Source of the DNA: Pseudofrankia saprophytica
GTDB lineage: Bacteria > Actinomycetota > Actinomycetes > Frankiales > Frankiaceae
Reading direction: 5' to 3'
NCBI RefSeq assembly: GCF_000235425.2
Contig: NZ_KI912266.1
Location: 4,177,581 to 4,241,580 of the forward strand
DNA length: 64,000 nucleotides
The position numbers were made by a program, and so were the translations under genes. Every line of letters starts with the position of its first letter. The stretch's first letter is position 1. Shown one piece after another: positions 7,424 to 16,647 of this stretch. The notes beneath the pieces were generated by a model. It was not told where the DNA came from. It ran no database searches and saw nothing but the letters and a program-made list of their open reading frames with translations.

Positions 7424-9302
7424 AGGCCTCCAGGCTCTGGATCTCCTGGGTGGCCTGCCGGAGTCGGGCTGACAGCGAGCGGGCGATCGCGCGGAACAGG
7501 GCGTCGCACAGGGATGGGTCCTGCTGGCGCAGTTTTTCGAAGATCGAGACGGTCAGAACCTGGCACTCCGTCGGTTCGACGGCGACGATCCGCGAGGACC
7601 GGGCGCCGCCGTCGACCAGTGCCAGCTCGCCGAACGCGCTGCCCGCCGGCACGGTGCTGAGGCGAAAGCGACGCCGGCCGCCGGCGGTTCTCGTGTCGAC
7701 GCTCACGAGGCCCCGCGTGACGAAGTAGAGGGCGTCGGCGGGGTCGCCCTCCTTGAACACGATGTCGCCCTTGGCGTAGAGGCGGGTCTGCGTCAGCGCG
7801 CGCAGCCGCGCCCCCTGTTCTCTGCTCACCTCGGCGAGCAGCTCCTGCACCCCGAGCGGCACTCGGACCGACGGCGACAGGGTTTGCATGTCCCGCGCGT
7901 TGAGCAACGCCTCCTCGGCCCACTCCAGCGCGGTCTCGGTGTCGCGGACCCGCTGGGTGTTCCAGCCGTCCCGCAGCAGGCGGTTGGTGCCCGCGAGCCC
8001 GTTCGGGTCCGCGAAGATCGTGGTGACGCGGCGGCCGGTGAGCTCGTCGACGAGCCCGATCAGCAGCGGCATGGCGGTCTCGTCGATGCGTCCCACCCGG
8101 CGCAGGTCGAGGACGACCCAGCGGACGCCGTCGAGGTTCGATCGGACGGTGCGCGCGAGCCGCTCCGCGCTGGCGAACTCCAGCTCGCCCTGAAGCTCGT
8201 GGATGATGATCTCGGCGCCGTGCTCGGCGAGCGCGAGGCGCTCCCGGAGTGAGCGCACGCGTTTCGAGCTGAAGGCATCGGACCGGTAGGTCGACCGCAC
8301 GGGATGGGCCGGCAGGCCGGGTGCGCGCAACAGATGTAGGCCGAACCGTTCGGACAGCTCTTTACAGGCAAGTACGCCGCGAACGCTGTTGCCGGCGGCG
8401 TCGAGCGGCGGGCTGAAGCTGCCGATACCAAGCTGGCCCGGGAGGACGGCGCAGATGCCGCCGGCAACGCCGCTCTTGGCGGGTATTCCGACGCGTAGCA
8501 TCCACATCCCGGCGTTGTCGTACATCCCGCAGGTCGTCATGACGGTCAGAACCCGGCTGACCAGTTCCTCGGCGAGAACGCGGCGGTGAGTGACCGGGTT
8601 CACCCCGCCGTGCGCGAGCGTCGCCGCCATCACCGACAGATCCTCGCAGGTGACGTTGACGGCGCACTGCCGGAAATAGGTGGAGCAGATTTCGTCGACG
8701 TCTCCGGTCAACGCACCGGCGTTGCGCATGAGGTAGGCGATGGCCCGGTTGCGGTCGCCGGTGAGCCGCTCGGAATGAAAGACCTTCTCGTCGACGTCGA
8801 GCTCGCGCCCGGCGAACGCCGACAACCAGGCGCGGATCCGCTCGAATCGTGCGGCCGCGCTCGCGCCGTCGACAAGACTGGAAGCCATGATCGCCCCGGC
8901 GTTGATCATGGGGTTGAGTGGGCGCCCGGTGCCCGGCTCGAGGGTGATCGCGTTGAAGGCGTCGCCGGAGGGCTCTACACCGACTCTGCGCGTCACCTCG
9001 TCCACGCCGCGGTCCGCCAGCGCGAGGGCGTAGACGAACGGCTTGGAGACCGACTGGATGGTGAAGGCCGTCGACGTGGCGCCGGACGTGTATCCGTGCC
9101 CGTCCATCGTCGTGAGCGCGAGCCCGAAGAGGCTGGGATCGGCGCCGGCCAGCTCAGGGATGTAGCTCGCGACCGCGCCATCCGTCGTCGCGCCGAAGCG
9201 GGCGTGGATGTCGTCGAGTATCCGATCGAGCGGCCCGTCGGGGGCGACGATCGGGATGGGCGCGGATCCAAGCAGCCGGGTCGACTCGACGTCGCCGCTC
9301 AC
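7422..9302 (-). CDS. glsA: glutaminase fused to STAS and cyclic-nucleotide-binding domains
   Basis: Three domains in order. First is a serine-dependent beta-lactamase-like glutaminase (about residues 15-320) with the SVSK catalytic motif near residue 85 and NPMINAGAI. Second is a STAS domain (about 355-455, VRWVVLDLRRVGRIDETAM). Third is a cNMP/CRP-type sensor domain (about 495-600, GDIVFKEGDPADALYFVTRG, FGELALVDGGARSS). Plain GlsA is about 310 residues, so two regulatory modules have been added. The start is GTG 9302 (CAGGGG 7 bp upstream); an ATG at 9458 would add 52 Arg-rich residues with no SD. It should hydrolyse glutamine to glutamate and ammonia, perhaps under second-messenger control. 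Confidence 0.9.
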   Translation of the reverse strand: MSGDVESTRLLGSAPIPIVAPDGPLDRILDDIHARFGATTDGAVASYIPELAGADPSLFGLALTTMDGHGYTSGATSTAFTIQSVSKPFVYALALADRGVDEVTRRVGVEPSGDAFNAITLEPGTGRPLNPMINAGAIMASSLVDGASAAARFERIRAWLSAFAGRELDVDEKVFHSERLTGDRNRAIAYLMRNAGALTGDVDEICSTYFRQCAVNVTCEDLSVMAATLAHGGVNPVTHRRVLAEELVSRVLTVMTTCGMYDNAGMWMLRVGIPAKSGVAGGICAVLPGQLGIGSFSPPLDAAGNSVRGVLACKELSERFGLHLLRAPGLPAHPVRSTYRSDAFSSKRVRSLRERLALAEHGAEIIIHELQGELEFASAERLARTVRSNLDGVRWVVLDLRRVGRIDETAMPLLIGLVDELTGRRVTTIFADPNGLAGTNRLLRDGWNTQRVRDTETALEWAEEALLNARDMQTLSPSVRVPLGVQELLAEVSREQGARLRALTQTRLYAKGDIVFKEGDPADALYFVTRGLVSVDTRTAGGRRRFRLSTVPAGSAFGELALVDGGARSSRIVAVEPTECQVLTVSIFEKLRQQDPSLCDALFRAIARSLSARLRQATQEIQSLEA

Positions 9303-9539
9303 CGGACGCCCCTGGCCGGGCGGCCGAGACGCTGGTCGCGCGCGTCGCGCCGATGCCACCCTGCGTCGGCGGTGGCCGCCGTCCGTCGGCCAGGTCCAGA
9401 TGACGTCAGAACGCCTGGTGAACGCCCCTCGCGACTGCGCATCGGGAGAGCAGACCATGATGATGTTACCGGAGCGTAACCTTGTCTGGCGGGTCCGCTT
9501 TGTTCCTGTCGCCGTCGTCGCGGGGCCAGCACGGGCCGT

Positions 9540-12500
9540 TCAGGTGAAAAGGTGGCGAACGTCGTCCTCGGTGAGGCTGGTGCCGAACGCGTCGCCGTCG
9601 TCGATGACGCTGCTGAACAGGTGCGCCTTGCGGGCCGCCAACGCCATCACCTTGTCCTCGATGGTGTCGCGGGCGACCAGCCGGTAGACCATGACGTTGC
9701 GGGTCTGGCCGATGCGGTGCGTGCGGTCGACGGCCTGCGCCTCGGTGGCCGGGTTCCACCACGGGTCGAGCAGGAAGCAGTAGTCGGCCTCGGTGAGGTT
9801 CAGGCCGAAGCCACCGGCCTTGAGGCTGACGAGGAAGACGCTCGCCGACCCGGACTTGAACCGCTCCAGCACCGCTGCCCGGTCGCGGGTCTTGCCGTCG
9901 AGATAGCAGTGTTCGACACCGGCGGCGGCGAGCCGGTCACGGACCTTGCCGAGGAAGCCGGTGAACTGGCTGAACACGAGCGCGCGGTGCCCGCCCCCGA
10001 CGACGTCGGTGAGCTGCTCGAACAGGGTCTCGATCTTGGCGGACGGCAGGTCGGCGTGGTCGTCGTCGACGAGGCCGGCGTGCAGGCTCAGCTGGCGCAG
10101 CAGGGTGAGCGAGCGCAGGATCGTGAACCGGTTGCGGCCCAGGTCGCCGACCAGGCCGAGGACCTTCTGCCGCTCCCGTTGCAGGTGGGTCTGGTAGAGC
10201 CGCCGGTGGCGGGGATGCAGGTCGACCTCGAGCACCTGCTCCTGCTTGGGCGGGAGCTCGGGGGCGGCCTGTTCCTTCGTGCGGCGCAGCATGAGCGGCC
10301 GGATCCGTCCACGCAGCCGGGCGAGCAGCTCCGGGTCGTGCCGGCGCTCGATCGGCTGGGCGTAGTAGTCGCGAAACCGGGCCGGGTTCGGGAACAGGCC
10401 GGGAGCGGCGATCGACAGCAACGACCACAACTCCATGAGGTTGTTCTCCATCGGAGTGCCGGTGATCGCGAGCTTGAAGGGCGCGGGCAGCAGCCGGGCG
10501 CACTGGTAGGCCTTGGACTGGTGGTTCTTCACCATCTGCGCCTCGTCGAGCACCAGGGCGGACCAGTCGAGCGCCGCGTAGTCGTCGATCTCGAGGCGGA
10601 ACAGGGTGTACGACGTGACGACCAGGTCCGCGCCGGCGGCGACGTCGCGCAGCGCGCCGCCGCGGCGCTTCGCCGTGTCGACGATGGTGACGGCCCGCAG
10701 GCTCGGCGCGAACCGGCTGGCCTCCGCCGCCCAGTTGGCGACGACGCTCGTCGGCGCGACGACGAGGAACGGCGCGAACGCCCCGGCCGCCCCGGGGGCG
10801 GTCTCGCGGGCGTGACAGATGAGGGCGAGGGTCTGCAGGGTCTTGCCGAGGCCCATGTCGTCGGCCAGGATCCCGCCCAGCCGGTTCTCCCAGAGGAACG
10901 CCAGCCACCGGAAGCCGTCGAGCTGGTAGGGGCGCAGCGTCGCCGCGAGCGCCGCGGGAGCAGCCAGGTCCGCGCGCGGTGCCGTGGCCGAGAGCAGCCC
11001 GCCGACCTGCTCGCGCCAGGCGGCCGCCTGCCGCTCGACGACGCCGAGCGTGGCCAGCTCCTCCCACAGACCCGCCTGGAAACGGCTGATCCGCGGGCTG
11101 TCGCCCGACCGGTCCCCGAGCGCCCTGGCCTCCTCGATGAGCCGGCGCAGGGCAGCGAGCTCCGGCTTCCGCAGGCTGAAGTAGGCGCCGCCGGGCAGCA
11201 GCAGGTACTCGTCACCCCGGTCCAGCGCGACGAACAGGTCCCGGAAGCCGATCTGGCGGCCTTCGACGGTGACGGTGATGCCCAGGTCGAACCAGTCGTT
11301 GTCACCCTCGACGTCGTCGACGGACAGCGCGATGCGCAGGCTGTCGCCGACCTCGCGGTAGTCGGCCGGCTCGCCGTCGACCTCGACCCGCAGCCCCGGC
11401 CGCCCCGCCAGCAGCGGGAGCAGCTCCGTCGTCACCCGCATCGTCTCGGCCCCGCGAAGCCGCGCGGCCGCTGGCGCCGGCAGCGGTGGCTGGCCGGGCC
11501 CGCCGGGCCCGCCGCCGGCTATGCCGGCCACGGGGGACGCGGCCAGGAACCGTTCCGCCTCGGCGGTCTCCCTGGCCGCGGCCAGCAGCTCGGCGGCGGC
11601 GGGCGGCAGGTCGAGCGCGGCGAGCACCCGCTGCTCGGCCCGGACGTCCCGTGGCCCGGCGAGCGCCCCCGCGGCCAGGTCGCCCCCCGGCGTCCGGCCG
11701 CCGGGCGGGCCACCCGGCAGCAGCGGAGCGCGGACCTGCTCGCCGTCGAGGTCGTACGCCCATTCCCAGGACAGGTCGAGGTCGTGGTCCTCGCTGTAGG
11801 CCGCCCGCAGCACCAACGTGGGCGGGGACACCTCGGGGACGTCGAAGGAGCCGTCGCTGGACACGACGGGCGCCAGCCGGCGCAGCCGCGGGTAGAACTC
11901 GGCGCGGAACCGTCCCTGCCCGGCCGCCGGGACGGCGAGCCGCCGGCCCGTGAGCGTCATCTGCCGTAGCGGCGCGGGGACGGGCTCGGCGAGGCGGGCG
12001 AGGCGGATGTGCCAGTCGCGGCGGTCGGCGGACGCGCCGGTCTCCGCCCGGTCGACACAGACGACCCCGTGCCCGTTCTCGCCGATGAAGGAGAACGGCG
12101 CCAGCTCGGGGGCGAGCTGGCCGTCGAGGCGCAGCACCGGCGCGATCGTCAGCGCCCCCGGCTCACCGCCACCGCCACCTCGACCTCCATCGCGGCCACC
12201 GTCGCCGTCGTTCTCGCCGACGGGCTCGTGGGTGACGTCGAGGACCAGCTCGCCGTGCCGGTAGGGCGCGACGTCGCCCAGCTTCCTGCGGCCATGGACG
12301 AGCCGCAGCCCGACCTTCTCGGCCTCGTCGAGCAGCGCCCACAGCGCCCGGCTGTCGAACGTCGACAGGTCCAGCCGTCTGCCATCGACGTGGTGGTGGC
12401 TGTAGCGGTACGACGACTGCCGCGCTCTGGACAGCGCGAACAGCTCCCGCAGCACCTGGAGGTGGGCCGGGAGGTACTCGGTGACATGGTGCCAGGCGGT

Positions 12501-13232
12501 CAGCTGGTCCCAGCTGACCGCGTTCACCCACCCGGTCCTGCCCTGCTTGACGAGCCGTGCGGTCACCCGAGGTTCCGCGCCGGCGTCCGCGACGAGGCTC
12601 AGCTCGACGGCGAGCGGCGTGGCTCCGCCAAGCGTCGGGGTCGACCCGCCGGGGTGCCATGCGAGGGGATCGTCGTCGGCCTCCAGCTCGAGGAGCTCGC
12701 CGAGCGACTGCTCCCAGGCCGGCTGCGCCGGAGCCCGCCGGGCGGACGTCCCTTTCCTGGCGGTGCCCGGCCGCGCGGCGTTCAGGCCTACGGAGACCGC
12801 ACCCGCCCGCCGCGCGGTCGCGGCCAGCGCCTCCAGCGCCTGCGTGGCCGCCCGCGCCATGGTGGATGCCGACGCGGCCGGTCCGCCATGGGCCCGGTTG
12901 TCGGCCTGGTCGTCGGCGGCGGCCAGAACCAGGGCGACGACGTGCTTGCAGTCGAAACCCACCGGACAGGAGCAGAGACCCGTGCCGAAGCGGCGCGACG
13001 CCCCGTTGCCGCTGAACCGGACGATCGTCGAGTAGGGCTTCGGCTCGGTGCCGTGTACCCGGCCGAGCAGCTCACCGGCGGCCTCGTCCCAGCGGATGTC
13101 GACGACGTTGCCGTGCAGCGCGTACGACGAGCCCCGGGCGTAGGTCGCGCTGGAGACGGCCTCGCGCAGACCGGCGATGGTGGGTCCGAGGGCCGGCCCG
13201 GCGGCGGGGGAGTGCCGTGACGGGGGAGCCAT
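9540..13232 (-). CDS. SWIM zinc-finger SNF2-family helicase
   Basis: A roughly 1230-residue Swi2/Snf2 ATPase. A SWIM zinc-binding motif CSCPVGFDCKH lies near residue 90. A long middle region of unknown fold follows. The SNF2 core has Walker A DDMGLGKT (about residue 797) and LDEAQMVKN (about 896). The helicase C-terminal lobe carries LDGKTRDRAAVLERF, VSLKAGGFGLNLTEAD and DRTHRIGQ. Start ATG 13232 is preferred over an in-frame TTG at 13241. Bacterial homologues are thought to remodel DNA- or RNA-polymerase-bound complexes; the actual target is unknown. It is monocistronic, with 106 bp to the next gene. Confidence 0.93.
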   Translation of the reverse strand: MAPPSRHSPAAGPALGPTIAGLREAVSSATYARGSSYALHGNVVDIRWDEAAGELLGRVHGTEPKPYSTIVRFSGNGASRRFGTGLCSCPVGFDCKHVVALVLAAADDQADNRAHGGPAASASTMARAATQALEALAATARRAGAVSVGLNAARPGTARKGTSARRAPAQPAWEQSLGELLELEADDDPLAWHPGGSTPTLGGATPLAVELSLVADAGAEPRVTARLVKQGRTGWVNAVSWDQLTAWHHVTEYLPAHLQVLRELFALSRARQSSYRYSHHHVDGRRLDLSTFDSRALWALLDEAEKVGLRLVHGRRKLGDVAPYRHGELVLDVTHEPVGENDGDGGRDGGRGGGGGEPGALTIAPVLRLDGQLAPELAPFSFIGENGHGVVCVDRAETGASADRRDWHIRLARLAEPVPAPLRQMTLTGRRLAVPAAGQGRFRAEFYPRLRRLAPVVSSDGSFDVPEVSPPTLVLRAAYSEDHDLDLSWEWAYDLDGEQVRAPLLPGGPPGGRTPGGDLAAGALAGPRDVRAEQRVLAALDLPPAAAELLAAARETAEAERFLAASPVAGIAGGGPGGPGQPPLPAPAAARLRGAETMRVTTELLPLLAGRPGLRVEVDGEPADYREVGDSLRIALSVDDVEGDNDWFDLGITVTVEGRQIGFRDLFVALDRGDEYLLLPGGAYFSLRKPELAALRRLIEEARALGDRSGDSPRISRFQAGLWEELATLGVVERQAAAWREQVGGLLSATAPRADLAAPAALAATLRPYQLDGFRWLAFLWENRLGGILADDMGLGKTLQTLALICHARETAPGAAGAFAPFLVVAPTSVVANWAAEASRFAPSLRAVTIVDTAKRRGGALRDVAAGADLVVTSYTLFRLEIDDYAALDWSALVLDEAQMVKNHQSKAYQCARLLPAPFKLAITGTPMENNLMELWSLLSIAAPGLFPNPARFRDYYAQPIERRHDPELLARLRGRIRPLMLRRTKEQAAPELPPKQEQVLEVDLHPRHRRLYQTHLQRERQKVLGLVGDLGRNRFTILRSLTLLRQLSLHAGLVDDDHADLPSAKIETLFEQLTDVVGGGHRALVFSQFTGFLGKVRDRLAAAGVEHCYLDGKTRDRAAVLERFKSGSASVFLVSLKAGGFGLNLTEADYCFLLDPWWNPATEAQAVDRTHRIGQTRNVMVYRLVARDTIEDKVMALAARKAHLFSSVIDDGDAFGTSLTEDDVRHLFT

Positions 13233-13338
13233 GGTCGGCAACCTAGCAGGGGCGTCCGTTTCCGCCGGCTAGGTGTTTTTGTTCCGCCGGCAATGGCCCA
13301 CCGGGAGCCCACGCCCCCGTGGCCGGCTGCCCGTCGGC

Positions 13339-14583
13339 TCAGGAGAGGAAGGCGGCCGGGTCGGCGCCCCAGGGGTGAGCGGGATGGGGATAGTCGTCAA
13401 AGCCGGGGACTGCCGGGCGTGCCGTCGTGATCCGGCCATGCGTGACCGCGCCCCGCGCCCCGGGCGTGTCGGCCGGCGGAGGGCTCGGGTCGCGGCCAGG
13501 GGCGTCCAGCAGCCAGGTCGCGGTGCGCGCGAGGGCGGCGGAGACCTCGCGGCCCCGGCCGTCCGCGGCCCTCGCCACCAGCGCGTCGATGATCGCCGCC
13601 GCGAGGAGGTAGCCCGTGCCGTGGTCGATCGCCTGCGCGGGAAGCGCCCCTGGCGTGGTGCCGTCCTTGCTCTCGGCCATCGAGATGCCCGACGCCGCCT
13701 GGACGATGGAGTCGAACCCGCGCCGGCCCGCCCACGGCCCGGTGTCGCCCCAGGCGTTGATCCGGGCGCGGATCAGCCCCGGGGGTGTCCGCAGGCCGAA
13801 GGCCTCGATGGCGCCAGGCCGGTAGCCGGTCACCAGCACGTCGGCGCGGTCGAGGAGTTCCTGGGCGCGGGGAAGGTCGGTGCGCAGGTCGAGGAGAGCC
13901 GACCGCTTGCCCTGGCCCGTGTCGAGGTGCTGCCAGCCGATCTCGGCGAGGACCGGTGGGTCGAGGCGCAGGACGTCCGCGCCGAGCAGGGCCAGCGTCC
14001 GGCCGCAGACCGGGCCGGCGAGCACCCGGGTCAGGTCGAGCACCCGCACCCCCGCCAGGGGAAGCGCGCCGCCGGGCAGGGCGAGGGCCGCGGTGTCGTC
14101 GCGTTCCGTCGTGTGCAGGAGCGGTCCCACGGCCGCGGCCGCCCCGGGGGCGCTGGCACGCCATTCGGCCTCGGTCCGGACGCGCACGGCGATCGCGCCG
14201 GCCTCGACCGCCAGGTCCTCGAGCTCGGCGGCGGATCGCGAGGCGATTGCCTTGGCGGCGGTCTCCCGGTCGGCTTCGACCAGACCGAGGATTCGCAGGA
14301 GCCGGTCGCGGTGGTGCGGATAGTTGGCGTGCGTCCGGACGAACCCGTCATCGGCCCGGAAGAAGCCGGAAAGCGGCGCGAAAGCACTGGCGCCCGCCTC
14401 GCCGTCCCGGAAAAGGCGCTCACTGCAAAACGCGGCGGCGACGCGCTCGGGATCGAGCGCGGCGGTGACGATCGGGCCCGTCACCCCGGCGCGGACGGCG
14501 GCCGCCCGAACCGCCTCCACCGAGAGGGTGGCCAGATCGAGAACAGGCAGAGCGGCGGACAGCCAGGCACCGGTCGTCCCCAT
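13339..14583 (-). CDS. CaiB/BaiF (type III) CoA-transferase
   Basis: A 414-residue protein. The family hallmark LAGVRVLDLTRVLAGPVCGRTLALLGADVLRLDPP-type segment, normally near the N-terminus, starts only at about residue 180 and is followed by DTGQGKRSALLDLR and GFDSIVQAASGI. The first 170 residues contain elements normally found late in the family, so it resembles the rearranged two-segment actinobacterial form. It should transfer CoA between carboxylic acids; the substrate is unknown. Its ATG abuts the stop codon of the XRE gene upstream (TAG immediately followed by ATG), with GGGAGG just before, so the two are co-translated. Confidence 0.8.
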   Translation of the reverse strand: MGTTGAWLSAALPVLDLATLSVEAVRAAAVRAGVTGPIVTAALDPERVAAAFCSERLFRDGEAGASAFAPLSGFFRADDGFVRTHANYPHHRDRLLRILGLVEADRETAAKAIASRSAAELEDLAVEAGAIAVRVRTEAEWRASAPGAAAAVGPLLHTTERDDTAALALPGGALPLAGVRVLDLTRVLAGPVCGRTLALLGADVLRLDPPVLAEIGWQHLDTGQGKRSALLDLRTDLPRAQELLDRADVLVTGYRPGAIEAFGLRTPPGLIRARINAWGDTGPWAGRRGFDSIVQAASGISMAESKDGTTPGALPAQAIDHGTGYLLAAAIIDALVARAADGRGREVSAALARTATWLLDAPGRDPSPPPADTPGARGAVTHGRITTARPAVPGFDDYPHPAHPWGADPAAFLS

Positions 14584-15492
14584 CTACCTCCCGTCCTTTC
14601 GCTGGGTAAGCAGTGGCTGCGCATCCACGGTGAGCCGTTGGGTGCCGACGACGCGCAGGAGGGCGAGGGCCTCGGCCTCGGGGGTGCCGGGCGGCGCGGA
14701 GTAGACGACCACGGACTGGTCGACGTCGGGGACGTGCAGGGCGTCGCAGTCCAACGTCAGCGGGCCGAGCGACGGGTGGACGATGGTCTTGCGGTGGCTG
14801 CGCCAGCCGCCGGCCTGGCCGCCGGCCCAGAGACGACGGAACTCGGCCGAGCCGGCGCGCAGCCGCGCGAGCAGCTCCGTCAGGCCCTGATCCCTGGGGT
14901 AGCGGGCGGCGGCGGAGCGCAGCGCGGCGACGGCCTGGGTGGCGGTGGCATCCCGCTCGTCGTCCGTCTCCCCGACCCGGCTGCGGTGGGCGTCGAGGTC
15001 CGGGTCGGGCAGGAACCGCAGAAGGTTGAGGTTGCGCCGTTCCGGCGGGACGGCCGACCAGTCGCCGTGCAGCGCGCTGGACATGGCGTTCCAGGCCAGC
15101 ACGTCACTCTTGGCGCTCAGGAGCACCGCCGGCAGGTCGACGAACCGGTCGATGAGGCGCAACACGCTCGGTCGGACATGCAGCTCGATCGTCCCCGGCG
15201 TGGGTGGTGCCCACCCGGCCAGGTGGAACAGCTGGTCGCGGCCCGCGGTGTCGAGGCGCAGCGCCCGCGCGAGCGCCTGCAGGACCTGCATGGATGGCCG
15301 CGGCCCGCGTCCCTGCTCCAGCCGGACGAGGTAGTCGACGCTGATCCCGGCGAGCAGGGCGAGCTCCTCGCGGCGCAACCCCGCGACCCGCCGGGCCGTG
15401 CGCGGACCGGCGGGCAGCCCGACGTCCTCGGGCCTGATCCGCTCCCTGGCGCGACGGATCGCCTCCGCGAGTCCCACCCGGTCGACAGCCAT
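14584..15492 (-). CDS. XRE-family regulator with MmyB-like ligand-binding domain
   Basis: A 302-residue regulator. Residues 1-80 hold a Cro/C1-type helix-turn-helix (LRREELALLAGISVDYLVRLEQGR), and residues 110-290 match the MmyB-like PAS-type ligand domain (VLAWNAMSSAL, LNLLRFLPDPDLD, VHPSLGPLTLDCDALHVP). ATG 15492 is used; ATG 15513 is an alternative and neither has a strong SD. Members usually repress a divergently transcribed short-chain dehydrogenase gene, and one lies 123 bp away on the other strand. It is followed with no gap by the CoA-transferase gene. Confidence 0.88.
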   Translation of the reverse strand: MAVDRVGLAEAIRRARERIRPEDVGLPAGPRTARRVAGLRREELALLAGISVDYLVRLEQGRGPRPSMQVLQALARALRLDTAGRDQLFHLAGWAPPTPGTIELHVRPSVLRLIDRFVDLPAVLLSAKSDVLAWNAMSSALHGDWSAVPPERRNLNLLRFLPDPDLDAHRSRVGETDDERDATATQAVAALRSAAARYPRDQGLTELLARLRAGSAEFRRLWAGGQAGGWRSHRKTIVHPSLGPLTLDCDALHVPDVDQSVVVYSAPPGTPEAEALALLRVVGTQRLTVDAQPLLTQRKDGR

Positions 15493-15522
15493 GCGTCCAG
15501 CATGCGCCCGCATGAGGTCGAT

Positions 15523-15566
15523 GGTCCCACCCGCGGGCGGGACGAGGGTGGTACCGCGGGTCCCAC
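15523..15566. promoter_or_regulatory. direct repeats in the XRE/SDR divergent region
   Basis: GGTCCCAC occurs at 15523-15530 and again at 15559-15566, with further GGGACC-like inverted pieces nearby. These are candidate operator half-sites for the adjacent MmyB-like regulator. Confidence 0.3.
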
Positions 15567-15615
15567 GACCGCGTGGCCCTCCCGGGACCGCGCGCCGTCG
15601 CCGGATGCTGGGCCC

Positions 15616-16326
15616 ATGACAACCGTGCTGATCACCGGGGCCAACAAGGGCCTCGGCCTGGAGGCCACCAGCCGCCTCGCCGCCCTCGGCTGGACCATCT
15701 GGCTCGGCTCCCGCGACGCCGACCTCGGCGAGAAGGCCGCGGCGTCGATCGCCGCCGAGCATCCTGGCGCCGACCTTCGGGTCGTGCCGCTCGACGTCAC
15801 CAGCGACGACTCCGTGGCCGCAGCCCTCGCGGCCGTCCGTGCCGCGGGTACCGGGCTGGACGTGCTGGTCAACAACGCCGGTATCTCCGGCACCCGCAAG
15901 CAGCCGGCTGACACGGTGGCGGCCGACTTCCTCGCCGTCTTCGGCGTCAACCTGCTCGGCCCGGTCCGGATGACGCACGCGTTCCTGCCGCTGCTGCGCG
16001 AGTCGCCGGCACCCCGGCTGGTCATGGTGTCCAGCGGTATGGGCTCGTTCGGGGTCACGACGGACCCGAACCGGCTCGAGTCGACCCTGCACGGGCTCGT
16101 CTACCCGTCGTCCAAGGCCGCGCTGAACATGGTCGCGACGATGTACGCGAAGTCGCTGCCCGACGTCGACGTCCGCGTCGTCGACCCCGGCTACACCGCG
16201 ACCGCGCTCAACGGTTTCAGCGGTCCCCAGACCGTCACCGAGGGCACCGACGCCATCGTCCAGGCCTGCACTGCGGCGACGGCTCCCGCGCTCTTCTTCG
16301 ACCGGTCTGGTCCCGTCCCCTGGTAG
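15616..16326 (+). CDS. short-chain dehydrogenase/reductase
   Basis: A 236-residue classical SDR. The cofactor motif TGANKGLG is at residues 7-14, NNAG near residue 90, the catalytic Ser in MVSSGMGS and Tyr/Lys in YPSSKAAL. ATG 15616 starts the conserved MTTVLITGA strand. It is divergent from the MmyB-like regulator, its likely controller. Substrate unknown; proteins of this type often reduce small carbonyls. Confidence 0.9.
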   Translation: MTTVLITGANKGLGLEATSRLAALGWTIWLGSRDADLGEKAAASIAAEHPGADLRVVPLDVTSDDSVAAALAAVRAAGTGLDVLVNNAGISGTRKQPADTVAADFLAVFGVNLLGPVRMTHAFLPLLRESPAPRLVMVSSGMGSFGVTTDPNRLESTLHGLVYPSSKAALNMVATMYAKSLPDVDVRVVDPGYTATALNGFSGPQTVTEGTDAIVQACTAATAPALFFDRSGPVPW

Positions 16327-16647
16327 CACCAGCCGGGCCACCGTCCGAGCATGGGCGGGCGCGCCGCGTCGGGCTGGAACCGTGCGAACAGCGTCGCGGC
16401 GCCAGATGGTCAGTCATCGGTGTTGGGTCGGCGCCGAAACGCGAGAAGAGCGCTCGACGAGCGCTCTTCTCGCGTTTTCGAGCGCTCGTCTTCGCTTTTG
16501 AGCGTAAGGGGACAATCATCTCGGGACTTTCTCCCTCTGTGCGGCTGTGAGAGTCTCATCCGGAGAATTTTCGTCGGAAGGTCGTTTGGATCGATGAAAA
16601 CGGCGGCCTATTTGTCGTATCCGGCGGAGTTTCGTACGGTTGGCGGC
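16327..16647. other. intergenic region with long palindrome
   Basis: No gene is supported here. It holds the 16437-16477 palindrome (listed separately), a degenerate second copy of its right arm, and the leader of the downstream nuclease-like gene. Confidence 0.5.
16437..16477. repeat. 20-bp perfect inverted repeat with 1-nt centre
   Basis: The arms 16437-16456 and 16458-16477 are exact reverse complements (core AACGCGAGAAGAGCGCTCG), separated by one A. TTTT follows at 16475-16478. Directly after it, 16479-16499 repeats the right arm imperfectly (CGAGCGCTCGTCTTCGCTTTT). It could be an intrinsic terminator for the SDR gene or a protein-binding palindrome. Confidence 0.85.
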
